A stretch of 64,000 bases of DNA from Cannabis sativa (taxonomy: Eukaryota; Streptophyta; Magnoliopsida; Rosales; Cannabaceae). Shown here piece after piece: positions 12,399 through 24,192 of the stretch. A program made the position numbers and the translations under genes. Every line of letters starts with the position of its first letter. The stretch's first letter is position 1. The DNA lies in contig NC_083610.1 in assembly GCF_029168945.1 (NCBI RefSeq), positions 48,439,429 to 48,503,428 of the forward strand. Reading direction: 5' to 3'. The notes below the pieces were generated by a model. The model made no database searches and was not told the origin of the DNA. It saw only the letters and a list, made by a program, of their open reading frames with translations.

Positions 12399-13405
12399 GG
12401 AGGAAGGGAAAGCATTGGCAGCCAAACACGCAGAGTAGAGAATAGTTTGGAACTTTTTGATATAGTAAGTGGTAGGGGCTGCTATAACGGAGAACACGAG
12501 TGGGGAGACGGTTGATTAAGTATACAGCAGTAGAGAAAGCATAAGGCCAAAAATGAAGAGGGAGATGAGCATGAGCTAACAGTGTGAGGCCCGTTTCAAC
12601 CACATGTCGATTCTTGCGTTCAACTCGACCATTTTGTTGGGGCGTATGAGGACACGAGAGATCATGACGGATGCCATGTTGAGTAAAAAAATTTGAGAGA
12701 GAGACCATTATTCACCACCCCAATCGGTGCGAACCAATTGAATAGTGCTTTGAAACTGAGTTAAAACCAAATTTTTGAAGGTGAGAAAAGTATTGAATGC
12801 TTCATCTTTTGTATTAAGTAGATAAAACCATGAAAAATGACTATAATCATCAATAAAGAGCAAGAAATATTTAACACCAGTTATGGCAGTAACGGGAGTC
12901 GGTCCCCAAATATTGGAGTGTATTAATTCAAAAGGCTTGGAAGCCCAAGATACAGAATTTGAAAAACTAAGCCTATGAGATTTGCCTAATTGACAAGCAG
13001 TACAAAAAGATAGGCAATCTCTTCTTGGAAAATTAAAATTACAAGTAGAGGAAATGCGAGAAATGACATCGGATGCGGGGTGTCCCAAACGATAATGCCA
13101 AAGATCAACCGAGGACTTGGAAGTGTATAGGAGATGAGGGGAGGCAGCGAGTGATGGATCGGGAGAGGAGGTGACTCGATAGATGCCTTGATAAAGAAGG
13201 CCTTTGAGAAGGATTTGATGATTGCCCTGATTTTTGACAAGACAGAAAGTAGGATGGAACTCAACATAAGCATTATTATCCAAACAAAGCTGAGAAATAC
13301 TTAGTAAATTCTTAGATAGAGTAGGAGAATGATAAATTTTATTAAGTTTAAGGAAAGGATAGGAAGACGATGGTAGATATGCAGTGCCCACATGAGAAAT
13401 TCTTA
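12399..13405 (-). pseudogene. copia integrase (broken)
   Basis: On the minus strand the piece begins with the end of the protease region and then the GAG-pre-integrase zinc motif: LWHYRLGHP, followed by CTACQLGKSHRL. The integrase core follows with FELIHSNIWGP, IDDYSHFSWFYLL, VRTDWGGE and PQQNGRVERKNRH. The first catalytic Asp normally found in HSD(I/V)WGP is Asn here. A frameshift with stop at about 12707 splits the core. The protein is cut at 12399 by the solo LTR and resumes at 9259. Confidence 0.88.
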
Positions 13406-14591
13406 TCATATTTATTAATTGAACCATACAAAGTATCATAATTAACAAATATGCCCCTAAAATTCTTTCTTTACAATTTCGCCCTTACTTAGTGAAAAAT
13501 TCACAAATAGACATAGTCTAATTTGAGAATTATAATTGATTAATCAAAACCAATTATATGAGTCTTACAAGCAATATTATCTCAACTAGTGCGGGAACCA
13601 TGGGTCTATATAACCGAGCTTCCAATAAGCAGATCAAGAATTTATAACCTAAATTCACTGACTTATTAATTCTTCGTTGAATCCACGCATAGAACTTAGA
13701 ATTGTACTCTCAGTATATAGAATGCTCTATATGTTCCACCATATAGAGACATCATTAGTTATCCATTGTTATAATCCTAATTTGATCAATGATCCTCTAT
13801 ATGAATGATCTACACTGTAAAAGGATTAGATTACCGTTACACCCTACAATGTATTTAATCTTTAAAACACTTAACCCCATATAAATGATATTTCAGCTTA
13901 TGTGAAATGAGATCTCCACTATTTATTTTTGTTTGGTCATGCTCGAAGGAGATCATCCTTTACTTACTATTTGCCAGATAGAAGCTATAGATTCCATGTT
14001 TATGTTAGCGCTCCCACTCAATTGCACTACCGTGTTCTCAAAATGTACGTATCACCCTGACCTAAAAGTAGGCTTAACTAACAAATCAAAGAACACGAAT
14101 AGCCTTTTGAGATTGAGCCTAATCATAACAGGATTAAGATCATTTGATCTAGGATCAACTAGGCGATATTGACTTGAATAGATATTACGGTAAGTTTAAT
14201 AAATCTAAGTCAAAGTTCAATATCGGTCCCTTCCGATGCATACTCCATGCATCCAACCTGAGCTTTACTTTAACCAATGCTCTGGAAAGAACATAGCATT
14301 TCTCCAAATGCAAGTAAACTCTGTTGTAGATTATCATATCAGTAAAACCCTGTGTCTGATAAATCTAGGAAACTTTATTCACATAGTCATGTTTACTTTC
14401 CAATGTGTTGACAGCACAATAAACAGGATCAAGTATGTGAAAAGGGTTTCAGATGAATTCATACATTATGTACATATAATCATGAAATAAATCATGTGAA
14501 CCATGCAACATTAAATGTTATTTCTGATCTATATTAATAAGTAAATCTGATTATATTGAAATGAGTTTTATTTAGGGCATAAAACCCAACA
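13406..14591 (-). mobile_element. Truncated LTR of the ~1.87 kb family (copy 2)
   Basis: On the minus strand it begins at 14591 with TGTTGGGTTTTATGCCC and matches the first ~1190 bp of the complete copy at 53673-55545. It stops at about 13406 inside the LTR, abutting copia integrase sequence. The far part of the LTR and the adjoining copia zinc knuckle/protease are both missing, which suggests one deletion across the junction. Confidence 0.85.
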
Positions 14592-15363
14592 GTTAAGAGA
14601 TGCAACAGCATTTTGTCGCTCAAGACGAGCTTCATAGCTTAGAAGAAGAGCATGAACCTCTTCAATGGTGGGCTTCACTGGTCTTGCTAAAATTGGAGTA
14701 ACAAAAGCGTTATACTCTTGTCCGAGTCCATTCAAGAGATAAGTAAGATGTTCTTGTGAGGATATTGGTTCTCCGACTGATGCGAGTGTATTGCAAAGTG
14801 TCTTGAGCTTTTGCAGGTAGGCCGAAGCAGTGAGGCCATCTTTCTTGAGGTTTTGCAAGGCTGTTATGAAATCGGAGCTCCGTGCGAATGAAGCTGCAGA
14901 GTACGTCCGTTCAAGAGAGAATTTCTGCTGCAGTGGTGAAGCAAACGATTTGACCGAGCGTGTATAACCAGCTCATGAGAAGCCGATTATACCTGTGCCA
15001 AGTAGTGAAGGCTGGATCAACTTGATTTGAAGTGGGATCTGAATATTATAATGGACAAACCACAGTGCCATCAATGTATCCTTCAAGGCCATTTGCAATG
15101 ATAATGTTCTGCATTTACATCCTCCAAACAAGGCAGTTAGAGTCATCTAATTTTACTGATATGGTTTGGTTGAATGAAGGAAAGTTTGGGGGTAAAGAAG
15201 GAGAAGTAGCAGCTGTCAAAAAATGCAGAGGAGAAGAAGAGGTTGGTTGGGCGGCGGTGATGTTAGGGTTTTGTGTATTGGTGATAGTAGGGTTTTGAAG
15301 GGGGTTTTGAGTATTTTCATCTTCCATTGGTGGGGTAGAGCTAGTACATTCTATTGATGCCAT
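14592..15363 (-). pseudogene. copia gag (broken)
   Basis: The start codon at 15363 lies two bases after the PBS. The N-terminus (MASIECTSSTPPMEDEN) is Pro/Thr/Asn-rich and leads into SVKLDDSNCLVWRM, the conserved start of the copia Gag (UBN2-type) domain. After frame breaks the domain continues as LKKDGLTASAYLQKLKTLC and LTYLLNGLGQEYNAFVT, ending in SYEARLERQ at about 14600. The zinc knuckle and protease that should follow are missing. The sequence jumps into an LTR fragment of another family, so part of the element was deleted there. Not functional. Confidence 0.85.
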
Positions 15364-15365
15364 AG

Positions 15366-15388
15366 GGAGCCTTTTGGCTCTGATACCA
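15366..15388 (-). promoter_or_regulatory. Primer binding site, initiator tRNA-Met type
   Basis: Directly inside the 5' LTR the minus strand reads TGGTATCAGAGC, complementary to the 3' end of plant initiator tRNA-Met. This is the usual copia priming site. Confidence 0.9.
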
Positions 15389-15553
15389 TGTCAGAAGGAA
15401 TGAAAAATGTATTGCTATTCCTTAAGAAAATAGTACACAGTACAAGCAAATATATAGTAAAGTAAAAACCCATTAAGGGACACATGTCACGTACACAAAT
15501 AAAGTAAGAAAAGATACAAGGAAATAGCATAAGAAATATTTTATTGTTTAACA
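15389..15553 (-). repeat. 5' LTR of the copia element
   Basis: It is the partner of 6955-7119, with the same length and the same ends. On the minus strand it is followed directly by the primer binding site. Confidence 0.92.
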
Positions 15554-15558
15554 TCATG

Positions 15559-16836
15559 TTATGCAATTCAGTTGATAAAATATTTTATGGTACGTAGTAT
15601 AATTTAATTTTTTTATACAAACAAATTACTTATTTCATATTACAACATAATTTTTTTTAAAAAAAAAATCAAAATTACTTTTGTAGGAACACCACCAATT
15701 TATCTAAAATGTCAAAAAGAAATTATCAACAAGAAAATGTATATGCAGATTCAGAAAAAATAAAAAGTATAAAATACAAATATTTCAATATTTTCTCAGC
15801 TAAGGCGACAAAAATTAAAAGAATCATCCATATCTACCATCAATAATAGAGAACAACAACTATTATGTTCATGCTTAATATTCTTAAATTTTAAATTATT
15901 AATTTTCTTTAAATTTTTAAAACTTTAAACATAATTTAGAAAAAATTAAAAAATTTATAAGTGATTTCTTTTAATTTATAAAATTTTAATACTATTAACT
16001 AATATTAAATATCATTAAATAATATTCAAACTTTTGATAGGTAATATTGTATATCTAATTTAATTTATTTAAAGCTTTATATAATATTTTCTTTTATTCT
16101 TTTTAAAATATTATTATGTTTTTTTTTTTTGTAAATAGCACTTCAATTCAATATTTTTTTAATAAAAAATAATGTTATTTATTGAATAATATCCGTAATA
16201 TTAAAAAAAATTAATTACACAACTAATTTTACAAATAACTAAAATAAAAATTAAAAGAGGAATTTGCGGGTAATTTATATACACTTAACTTCTTTATTTT
16301 TTTTTTTTGGCAAAATTCCCTTAAGTTTGCTTTTCTTTGTATAAAGTTAAAGTATCAGTTAAATATTACATTTAAATACCAACTGAATTACTACTGTATC
16401 GATTTCAAAATTTTATTGTTACATATACACATGTGTATACAGTGGTCATCCAGTTGATATTTAACGAATATTTACTGGCATGTTAAATTTGCAAAAAAAA
16501 AAAAAAACTTAAAAGAGGTTTTACCACTAAAAAAAATTAAGTATATAAAAATTAAAACATAAAAATATTTTGCTGCAAATTGCTCAAACAGAAAATATAA
16601 GTGAGTATAACATGGTATAATAATACAACTCTACATATTAAAACAGTAGGTAGTTGCTAGTTGCTACATTAATAGATTCATTATACATATATAAATATAT
16701 AGTAATTATTATAGTTATGAATATATATAATGAGATCACCACACAGCTATAATCTTCCCGACAAGGACGTACGTTGTCATCATGATGATCATGAACTCAT
16801 CATCATCATCTACATCATCGTGTGCGTAAACATCAC
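15559..16836. other. AT-rich intergenic sequence
   Basis: The stretch is very AT-rich with many poly-A/T runs and no convincing ORF. The last 100-150 bp before 16837 are probably the 3' untranslated region of the host gene on the minus strand. CAT/ATG trinucleotide runs at 16780-16830 are a short microsatellite-like tract. Confidence 0.5.
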
Positions 16837-17610
16837 TCATGATGATCTGAGCAAGAAGATACTGAGTTGCTGAGCGGAGCTAGTCCCAGTTGGGTTGATC
16901 ATATGAAACGACTCAGAGTCCGGAGATCCGATCACTCTCTCAAACCCAGCTCTCATATACATCAAATCTCCATCGGGAAGTACTCCTGCCCCAACGGACA
17001 CCGACTGCATATGGTTCAGAACCGCCACGTCGGACAGGCTGAGCTGCCTGGCTATGGCGAACCCGACCTTTCTCCCATTACAGTACATGGTCCACACGGG
17101 GACACGAAACAGAGAACATTTTTTGTAATTCATGTTGTTATTAATATTATTATTATCATTACTGCGGTGGCAGCACTCGAGTGCTATTCTGAGCAGTCCG
17201 TACTGCATCTCTCTGGCCAGATACGCCGTGGGAACGGCGAATTCTAGAAGCATCATGGGGTTGCTGCGGCTGTGTTCTTGAAGGCAGAAGCTAACACGGC
17301 CTTTCTTGTAACCAAAGAAGGTTCCAGTCAGGCGCGTGGGCTCACGACCACTAGTACTAGTATTACCAGTAGTACTAGTACTAGTGGTTGTTGTGTCAGA
17401 GGAGGGCCCGGGGGAGGAGGAAGAGGAGGAGGAGATGAAGGACGAGCCTTCTTCGAAAGTTGTTTGGTGGAAGCCACAGCAGGCAGGGACCATGCACTGG
17501 ACAAGGGCGCGCAAGGAGCGGCGTGGGAACCTGACTTGGCGCGCGCAGTCTACGCTCGTTGCAGTGTCCATGATTTGGAGAGTTTGGCTTCCCAAATCTA
17601 TCATCCTCAT
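16837..17610 (-). CDS. MIZ1-like protein (DUF617 family)
   Basis: This is a single-exon gene of 257 residues. The conserved DUF617 domain starts at TRLTGTFFGYKKGRVSFCLQ and continues through LLEFAVPTAYLAREMQYGLL, PVWTMYCNGRKVGFAIAR, AVLNHMQSVSVGAGVLP and YMRAGFERVIGSPDSESFH. These motifs are characteristic of MIZU-KUSSEI1-like proteins; the founding member, Arabidopsis MIZ1, is needed for root hydrotropism and associates with the ER in root-cap and cortical cells. Between the N-terminus and the domain lies a low-complexity Ser/Thr/Pro linker. I chose the Met at 17610 because the longer frame (to 17859) runs past a TATA box at 17681-17690, so its first 83 codons would lie in the promoter. The gene is intact. 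Which family member it is cannot be told from sequence alone. Confidence 0.9.
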   Translation of the reverse strand: MRMIDLGSQTLQIMDTATSVDCARQVRFPRRSLRALVQCMVPACCGFHQTTFEEGSSFISSSSSSSPGPSSDTTTTSTSTTGNTSTSGREPTRLTGTFFGYKKGRVSFCLQEHSRSNPMMLLEFAVPTAYLAREMQYGLLRIALECCHRSNDNNNINNNMNYKKCSLFRVPVWTMYCNGRKVGFAIARQLSLSDVAVLNHMQSVSVGAGVLPDGDLMYMRAGFERVIGSPDSESFHMINPTGTSSAQQLSIFLLRSS

Positions 17611-17680
17611 GGTGGGTGTTGAATTAAGAATATTTGGAGGAATGGAATTATAGAATAATTTGGATTGTAGATCTGTGGTG

Positions 17681-17690
17681 GTATATATAA
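17681..17690 (-). promoter_or_regulatory. TATA box of the MIZ1-like gene
   Basis: The minus strand reads TTATATATAC about 70 bp upstream of the chosen ATG. This gives a 5' untranslated region of roughly 40-50 nt if transcription starts ~30 bp downstream. A GAGT tetranucleotide run (17872-17894) lies about 200 bp further upstream in the promoter. Confidence 0.6.
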
Positions 17691-17694
17691 GGCG

Positions 17695-18768
17695 GAAAAA
17701 AGAAAGAGGAAAGGTAAGGAATGGGGCCTTATTAGGTAGGGCAAGGAAATAATAATTGTGCATCCCCACGAGGGCTTGTGGAGCCCTCTTGTTTTGGAAG
17801 CACTCGTTTGATCGAACACTACTACTATAGAGAATAGATCTACATACATACACACACACTTATTGTCCACCCACCCACTCACTCACTCACTCACTCTAGT
17901 ACTACTCTTTACCCTACTTATTGGTCAATTATGATGACTAATTAAGAATCATTTTGAACAAAATACTATATAAAAAAGAAAATCTCAAGTTCAGCCCACT
18001 AATCACTATCACTACTACTATATAATATAATTGATAACACTCTTACACTATGCTTCTATACGTAATGACTAATGTGATTATATCATATACGCACACCAGA
18101 CTTACATGGAGCCTAAAAAGTGTTTAAGCTTACCTTTAAATTTCAGAACAGATTATATAAAATTAAAGATAGAAACAAATAATTGTTAGACATAATTTGT
18201 GTAGATGTCTGTTCATTACTTAATAAACCTGATTTTGAATCTGATTCCTTTTATTTTTTATTTTTATTTATATATATGTATAAATTCACTCTTTTGAAAA
18301 AAAAACTACAAAATATTAGCATAACAAACTACCAATAATTTTTTTTTGAAAAAAAATATATTATATTAATATATTATGTTTATTCATATTTAATTTATAA
18401 TTAATTCAAATTTCAACATAAAAAAATTAAAATACAAAAATTATAAAATCTCATTATATTATTATTTAGATGCTAAAATTTATTTCAATATATATAATAA
18501 CTTGATTTGAGATTTAAGTAAATATGTAATATATATATTTTTTTAAAAAATATTATTTTAAATTTACATTTATCACCCGATCGATGCATGTAGTCGATCT
18601 TTAATATACGCTACAGTTGTTCTTTGTTAATTAATTATTGACTACACTACAAAAAACACTATAACTATTGTTAATTAATATACTAGCTATCAATCTGCAA
18701 TATGTAAATCTCATGCACTACACTACTATATATAATTGATTACTTAGGGTGTTTAAAAGTTATTGTCT
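17695..18768. other. Promoter-side intergenic sequence of the MIZ1-like gene
   Basis: AT-rich, no ORF. It contains a (GAGT)n run near 17880 on the gene's sense strand. I recognise no mobile element before the CACTA MITE at 18769. Confidence 0.45.
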
Positions 18769-19096
18769 CACTACAAAAAACAGTTATATTGAGTGATAAT
18801 TTTTTAATCACAATATAAATTTTTTGCGACTAAATATGACTTTTGGTCATAATTAAAAATTACTTGTGACTAAAACATAGATATAAGTTGTTATTAAATT
18901 AGTTTTAGTCACAATAATTATTGTGACTAAAAATACATTTAGTCACAACAAATTATAATTTTTGTAACAAATACTTTTAGTCATAGACCTTTTAGTCATA
19001 ACATAAAAATAACAATTTATATTATAATTAGTCACAACTTTTTTTACTTTTAGTCACAAATTTTATTGTGACTAAAAGTATAATTTTTTTGTAGTG
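18769..19096. mobile_element. CACTA-type MITE, 328 bp
   Basis: It begins CACTACAAAAAACA and ends TTTTTTTGTAGTG, with the 3-bp duplication TCT on each side (18766-18768 and 19097-19099). The interior is made of TTTAGTCACAA / TTGTGACTAAA repeats in both orientations, so the whole unit can fold on itself. It encodes nothing. Confidence 0.88.
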
Positions 19097-19497
19097 TCTA
19101 TTAATTACACAATATTTTAGAATATATATATATAAAGTACTGTTTTCATATGAGATAGTAATTAAATATAAATTCATAATGTCTTGTTTAGTAAAATAGT
19201 TAATAAGTAGTAATTATACATATGAAAATTGGTCCAATTGTGGCTTAATTGGCAGGTGGAAACCAATTCTTCGAACCAAATTACAAACCTGTGTACTTTT
19301 GTTAAGTAATTACATATTCTTAGTTGTCTACTCAAACGGTTCCCTATCCCAATAAGACTCATTCCAATGACCACTATTAATAATATCTATTTTCAAACCT
19401 GTGTATTTCTTTCTCAATGGTGTTACTTAATGGAAAACAATGAATAAAATAACAACCAATCATCTTTAAAACCGACAAATCATCATTGCCCCACCTC
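19097..19497. other. Intergenic sequence with a weak SINE-like core
   Basis: No gene. At about 19246-19290 an A-box-like TGGCTTAATTGG precedes TTCGAACC (B-box-like) by ~20 bp, which hints at a tRNA-derived SINE fragment. The spacing is short and no poly-A tail or target duplication is clear. Confidence 0.3.
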
Positions 19498-19860
19498 TTG
19501 CCTAAGAATGCATTCTCAATAGTTTTATGGTCAATTTTTCAGTGTCACAAAAAAAGCATATATCAATAATCTGGTTTGATTCTTGGCCAAAGCTCATTTT
19601 ATTGCAATCCAAACTAGTAATCAAATAAAACTTCTCAATGCTAAACCTAATGCAACAGCTAGAATCTTTTGCCCAAAATTTCTTGGGATTGTCCTGATGT
19701 ACCTCCCTTAACAAAAAACTGTGAATAACTTGAGGATAAAATTTGTACTTAGGAACATCCAAGGAATGACCGAATTGAGTATCACGAAACATTCTTATAA
19801 GATCCTTCGAAAGAGTTTTCTTAATGTTGGCAATAACACTGTACGTGCCAGTAGAGTATC
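19498..19860 (-). pseudogene. DUF1985-type protein fragment
   Basis: The minus strand encodes MFRDTQFGHSLDVPKYKF, VIHSFLLREVHQDNPKKFW and then RFSIEKFYLITSLDCNK. The order FGH(F/S)LD-P, LLLREV, RFSxxEFxLITxLxC is the signature of DUF1985, a plant domain usually found with Ulp1-like proteases in Mutator-like transposons and expanded plant families. Similarity begins about 20 residues before the Met at 19792. The downstream part is missing, and upstream sequence is separated by the LTR element at 20065-24192. It reads as an exon of a dead gene or transposon. Confidence 0.65.
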
Positions 19861-20064
19861 AGTTTGACTTGTAATAATCAAAATGATAGAACTTGTAATC
19901 TCAATTCTTCATAGATGAACAACAAAATTAAAAAATAAACATGAATATTATAACATCAACGATTTTAAAACTACATTGAAACTATAAGTGAACTAATAAA
20001 AATCATTACCACAATACACCTAATTCATATAAAAAAATAACCAGTAAATAAACTACATTGCAAC

Positions 20065-20914
20065 TGTTAGAGATTTTATTACAATGGAAGAAAATCAAGA
20101 TATTACAACTCTATTGTAATACAATACAAGGACCAACAAAGAGATTAAATAAATGTTACAACAATATAATATACAATATATATACACTATATATATTATA
20201 TATAAGAAATGTAGAAGAAGATAAGAACACATGCAATATAAAATATGTATATATATATAAACACTCACTCACAACCTTGAGTGTAGATTAGTGGGGATCA
20301 CCATGACTTGAACAAGGTATTACACCTTTGTCCAAAAGCTTATTTCCCCCTATCTCTAAGCACTAAGGGAACTCTCTAGGAAATAGCTTTGGGAATTATC
20401 AAGCCTTTAGGGTTTTCTAGCAAAGTGCTTTCTTGATAGAAAACTTGACATCTCTTACAAATGAGCACCAAAGACCTCCTTTTATAATGTATAGGTGATC
20501 ACTTAGAATTCAAAATACACAACACTCATTTCTCTCATATAAATGAGTATTAATATAGTTTGTAACAACTATATTTCATACCATTTGAATCCTATCATCA
20601 AATTGTGTAACAACCCTTTTATTACACTAATAATGTGTGATCAACACATGAGTTACAAGTGATAACAAATTGTAACTCCTCTCCAAGTTACAACATGTAG
20701 GTTACAAAAGTGTAGGTTATAAAATCATAGGTTACACATTTATTTACCATACACTTAATATATTATTCACATATATTTATCACATTTTAATCTACTTTAT
20801 TATTATATTATAAAATAATATAGCAATCCCCCACTAGATTAAAATGTGTGACACACTTGTAACACACTTGTAACATTTATTTAATCAATCAAAATATTAT
20901 ATCAAAATATAACA
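20065..20914 (-). repeat. 3' LTR of the LARD-like element
   Basis: It matches the LTR at 23340-24192 almost perfectly over its last ~620 bp, apart from a ~12-bp extra TAACACACTTG unit and a T/C change. Its first ~220 bp are clearly diverged. A TATA-like TTATAAAAGG is present on the minus strand at about 20477-20486. Confidence 0.88.
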
Positions 20915-23339
20915 TTCCCCCAGTTTGATTGAATAAATATACACTTTTAAAGAAGTCTTGCTTAGGTGCATTAGGTAAAATGTCTTTCGACTTGAATTTT
21001 ACCTTAGTGTAGTTACCACAAAGTTTGATGAAATTTTGGTTGCCGTAGCATTGAACCACTATCCCTTTAATACAAACCGGTGATAACACACACACCCTCG
21101 CTAATGCTCACTTGAGACCGCATGTCTCGCTCTTGCACCGTTAATGGCCATGTGCAAAATTCCAATTCATGGACTCTCTAGAGAATACTCCCAATTCTCA
21201 TAAGAGGCGGCACCACCTCTAGTCCATATAGGTGGAGTTTTAGTGTCTCACCACTCGTTAGACACTTCTTAAGCTTAAGTGAGTTTTCTTAAGCTTAAGC
21301 TCCATTAAAAAACCTTTTGGTTTTAACCCTCAATTTTACAACATGTACTCATCCATAGATGGGACAATTGAGTACCACATTCACTCTATTGACTTGTTAT
21401 TACCTATTGAACTTAAGACTAGATTTTTACTAGTGTTAAGATAGGTTACCATCAATGAGCAAAACGCTAAGGGAGTTTAGGTCCCATCCCTCGAAAATTC
21501 ATGCTTTAATCTTGTACGGAGATTAAGCGATTTGTTATAACCTCTCACTATTGATTCCATGTGAATCATGCATGCCAAAAATATAGTGTTCACTTTGTGA
21601 CCACTTTTCTCCTTAAGTACTTAAGCTTTGAAAATTCAATCATAAAAGATTAATTTTCACACAACTCAAATTCTCAATAGTTTTGATACCAAGCATATAA
21701 AAAATACACTAATTTAGACACCAAATATGTCTAACCTTTCTCATATTGGAGTATGCACCCCCACATTTTCACATTTCATTATCAAGACAATATCTTGATT
21801 TTAAAATATAAAAGACCACTTTGTCTCTATAATTTTTTTTAAAAAAATTTAATTTCCTTCTTGAAATTATTTTTACCAAGACTTTGACACCAAATATGTC
21901 AATATTTTCACTTATGCACATAGCCAAACTTGATTTAGAATTTGAATTCAAAATCAAATAAATTAATCAACAATGTCTCAACACATTTTGATTAAATTTG
22001 TGACTCACCCCCACATTTCTAGCATAAAGTGTATACAAAATATCACTTTTGTGTATTTCCTTGAAATGACTTTTTAAGGTCACTTTAAAAATACCATTTG
22101 ACATTTTTAGTTTTCTCAACAAAACTAAAATATCAAACTCACATTACTACTCATAAAATAATGTGATTATTTTTACTCATAATTTTAAGGTTATCTCCTT
22201 ATTGAGATTAGCCCAAAATTATACCAAAGTTAACAAAATTCTCATCAATTTTGTTCACAACTTTGATCATTTAAGATTCAAAATTGCTTCTCCAATTTTG
22301 TTATCTTTTCACTATTTTTGAATCCACATTGATTCACTTTATTTTGAGTCCAAAATTGCTCTTCCAATTTATAGCTCATTTCACAAGTTTGGATCCACTA
22401 TGATCTTAATTGTTCTTGCTTATGATCACAATGCAAGTCCAATAAAAGTGTAACTCTCATAGTCCACTTTTCCTTATCTCATAATATGAGATGATTATCT
22501 CTTATAATCCAATAAAAGATGTAACTTCTCAAAATCCATCTTTTATTATCTCATAAAGTGAGATGTTCACCACCAAATTGAATAAGAATTCAAATCTATT
22601 CTTTATTCACAAAATAGATGATAATAATTTTCACATCAATAGTAATAAACACTATTATATTACTATCAACATTATTATCATACTATATAACTCATACATT
22701 AATATAATATGCATGTTACTAATCAACATCTTATATGTAACATACACATAATGTCAATATTAAATTCACAAATATATATGTTACATATCTCATATACATG
22801 TAACATATATACATATATATCATATACACATAATATATATATACATTAATTACACAATTATATATATATATGTATTACATACCTCACATATATATAACAT
22901 ATATATATATACATTAATATGCATGATATATATTATATACACCTATCTCATATAAATACATAGAAAATAAGTATTTCTACATATTTAATCTCACAATATA
23001 TATATTATGTCATATCTCATCATATATGTGATACACATAACTCATATACATGTTATATATTATATATCTAATATATATACACATGCAAACATGTAATAAA
23101 TTCAAATATCATATTATATATCACTATATATTATATGATATAAACTCATAATCACATATATGTCACATATATATAACTCATATATATATATTATATATCA
23201 CTATCATATAAAATAGTAAATCACATAATATTCACCATCATGCTCACCCATGAATGACTTTCACATAAAATCTCTTATCCTTGTATTCTCACAATCTTGA
23301 TTTATCACCTCTTCTATTGAAAAGGAATAAGCTTTTGAT
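20915..23339 (-). other. Interior of the LARD-like element, no coding capacity
   Basis: No gag, pol or other domain is readable on either strand. From about 22600 to 23230 the sequence is dominated by ATATAC / CATATAT simple repeats. A C/T-rich stretch near 21100-21300 contains two near-identical AAGCTTAAG motifs. Confidence 0.7.
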
Positions 23340-24192
23340 TGTTAGAGATTTTATAACAATGGAAGAAAATCAAGATTTATTACAACTCTATTGTAAAATT
23401 ATACAAGGACTAAAATAAGAGATTGATTAAATATATGTTACAATACATATATATACACTATATATATTACATATATATATGAAAGGTAGAAGAGAATATA
23501 TAGATTACACAATATTATATAACATATATATAATATGAAGAAGAAAAGATCACTCACTCACAACCTTGAGTGTAGATTAGTGGGGATCACCATGACTTGA
23601 ACAAGGTATTACACCTTTGTCCAAAAGCTTATTTCCCCCTATCTCTAAGCACTAAGGGAACTCTCTAGGAAATAGCTTTGGGAATTATCAAGCCTTTAGG
23701 GTTTTCTAGCAAAGTGCTTTCTTGATAGAAAACTTGACATCTCTTACAAATGAGCACCAAAGACCTCCTTTTATAATGTATAGGTGATCACTTAGAATTC
23801 AAAATACACAACACTCATTTCTCTCATATAAATGAGTATTAATATAGTTTGTAACAACTATATTTCATACCATTTGAATCCTATCATCAAATTGTGTAAC
23901 AACCCTTTTATTACACTAATAATGTGTGATCAACACATGAGTTACAAGTGACAACAAATTGTAACTCCTCTCCAAGTTACAACATGTAGGTTACAAAAGT
24001 GTAGGTTATAAAATCATAGGTTACACATTTATTTACCATACACTTAATATATTATTCACATATATTTATCACATTTTAATCTACTTTATTATTATATTAT
24101 AAAATAATATAGCAATCCCCCACTAGATTAAAATGTGTGACACACTTGTAACATTTATTTAATCAATCAAAATATTATATCAAAATATAACA
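23340..24192 (-). repeat. 5' LTR of the LARD-like element
   Basis: Partner of 20065-20914. On the minus strand the sequence just inside the LTR resembles a degenerate tRNA-Met primer site (ATCAAAAGCTTAT against ATCAGAGC...). Confidence 0.85.

Larger units (their letters stand above)
6955..15553 (-). mobile_element. Ty1/copia retrotransposon with two LTR insertions
   Basis: The element is bounded by 165-bp direct repeats (6955-7119 and 15389-15553) that begin TGTCAGAAGG and end TTTAACA. It is flanked by the 5-bp duplication TCATG at 6950-6954 and 15554-15558. On the minus strand the order is LTR, PBS, gag, integrase, RT-RNase H, PPT and LTR, which is the copia order. By eye the two LTRs differ at 7 of 165 positions. 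The coding region is split by a solo LTR at 9260-12398 and an LTR fragment at 13406-14591. The very short LTRs suggest the Ale-like group, which is an inference only. Confidence 0.92.
20065..24192 (-). mobile_element. Non-coding LTR retrotransposon (LARD-like)
   Basis: Two direct repeats of ~850 bp (20065-20914 and 23340-24192) begin TGTTAGAGATT and end ATATAACA. The duplication GCAAC flanks the whole (20060-20064 and 24193-24197). On the minus strand a purine tract (AAACTGGGGGAA) precedes the repeat ending at 20914, so transcription is leftward. The 2.4 kb interior has no gag or pol, only AT-rich and (AT)n/(ACATATAT)n sequence, so the element would depend on proteins from another element. 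Confidence 0.9.

Noticed and set aside
13933..14490. Open frames of 79 and 84 residues that recur at 53774-54331
   Set aside because: They recur only because the same LTR recurs; they lie in LTR sequence without coding signals.
17272..17653. Plus-strand frames over the MIZ1-like gene
   Set aside because: Antisense shadows of the real coding sequence.
22563..23230. Possible satellite in the (ATATAC)n region
   Set aside because: Irregular AT-rich simple sequence within the LARD-like interior, no fixed unit.
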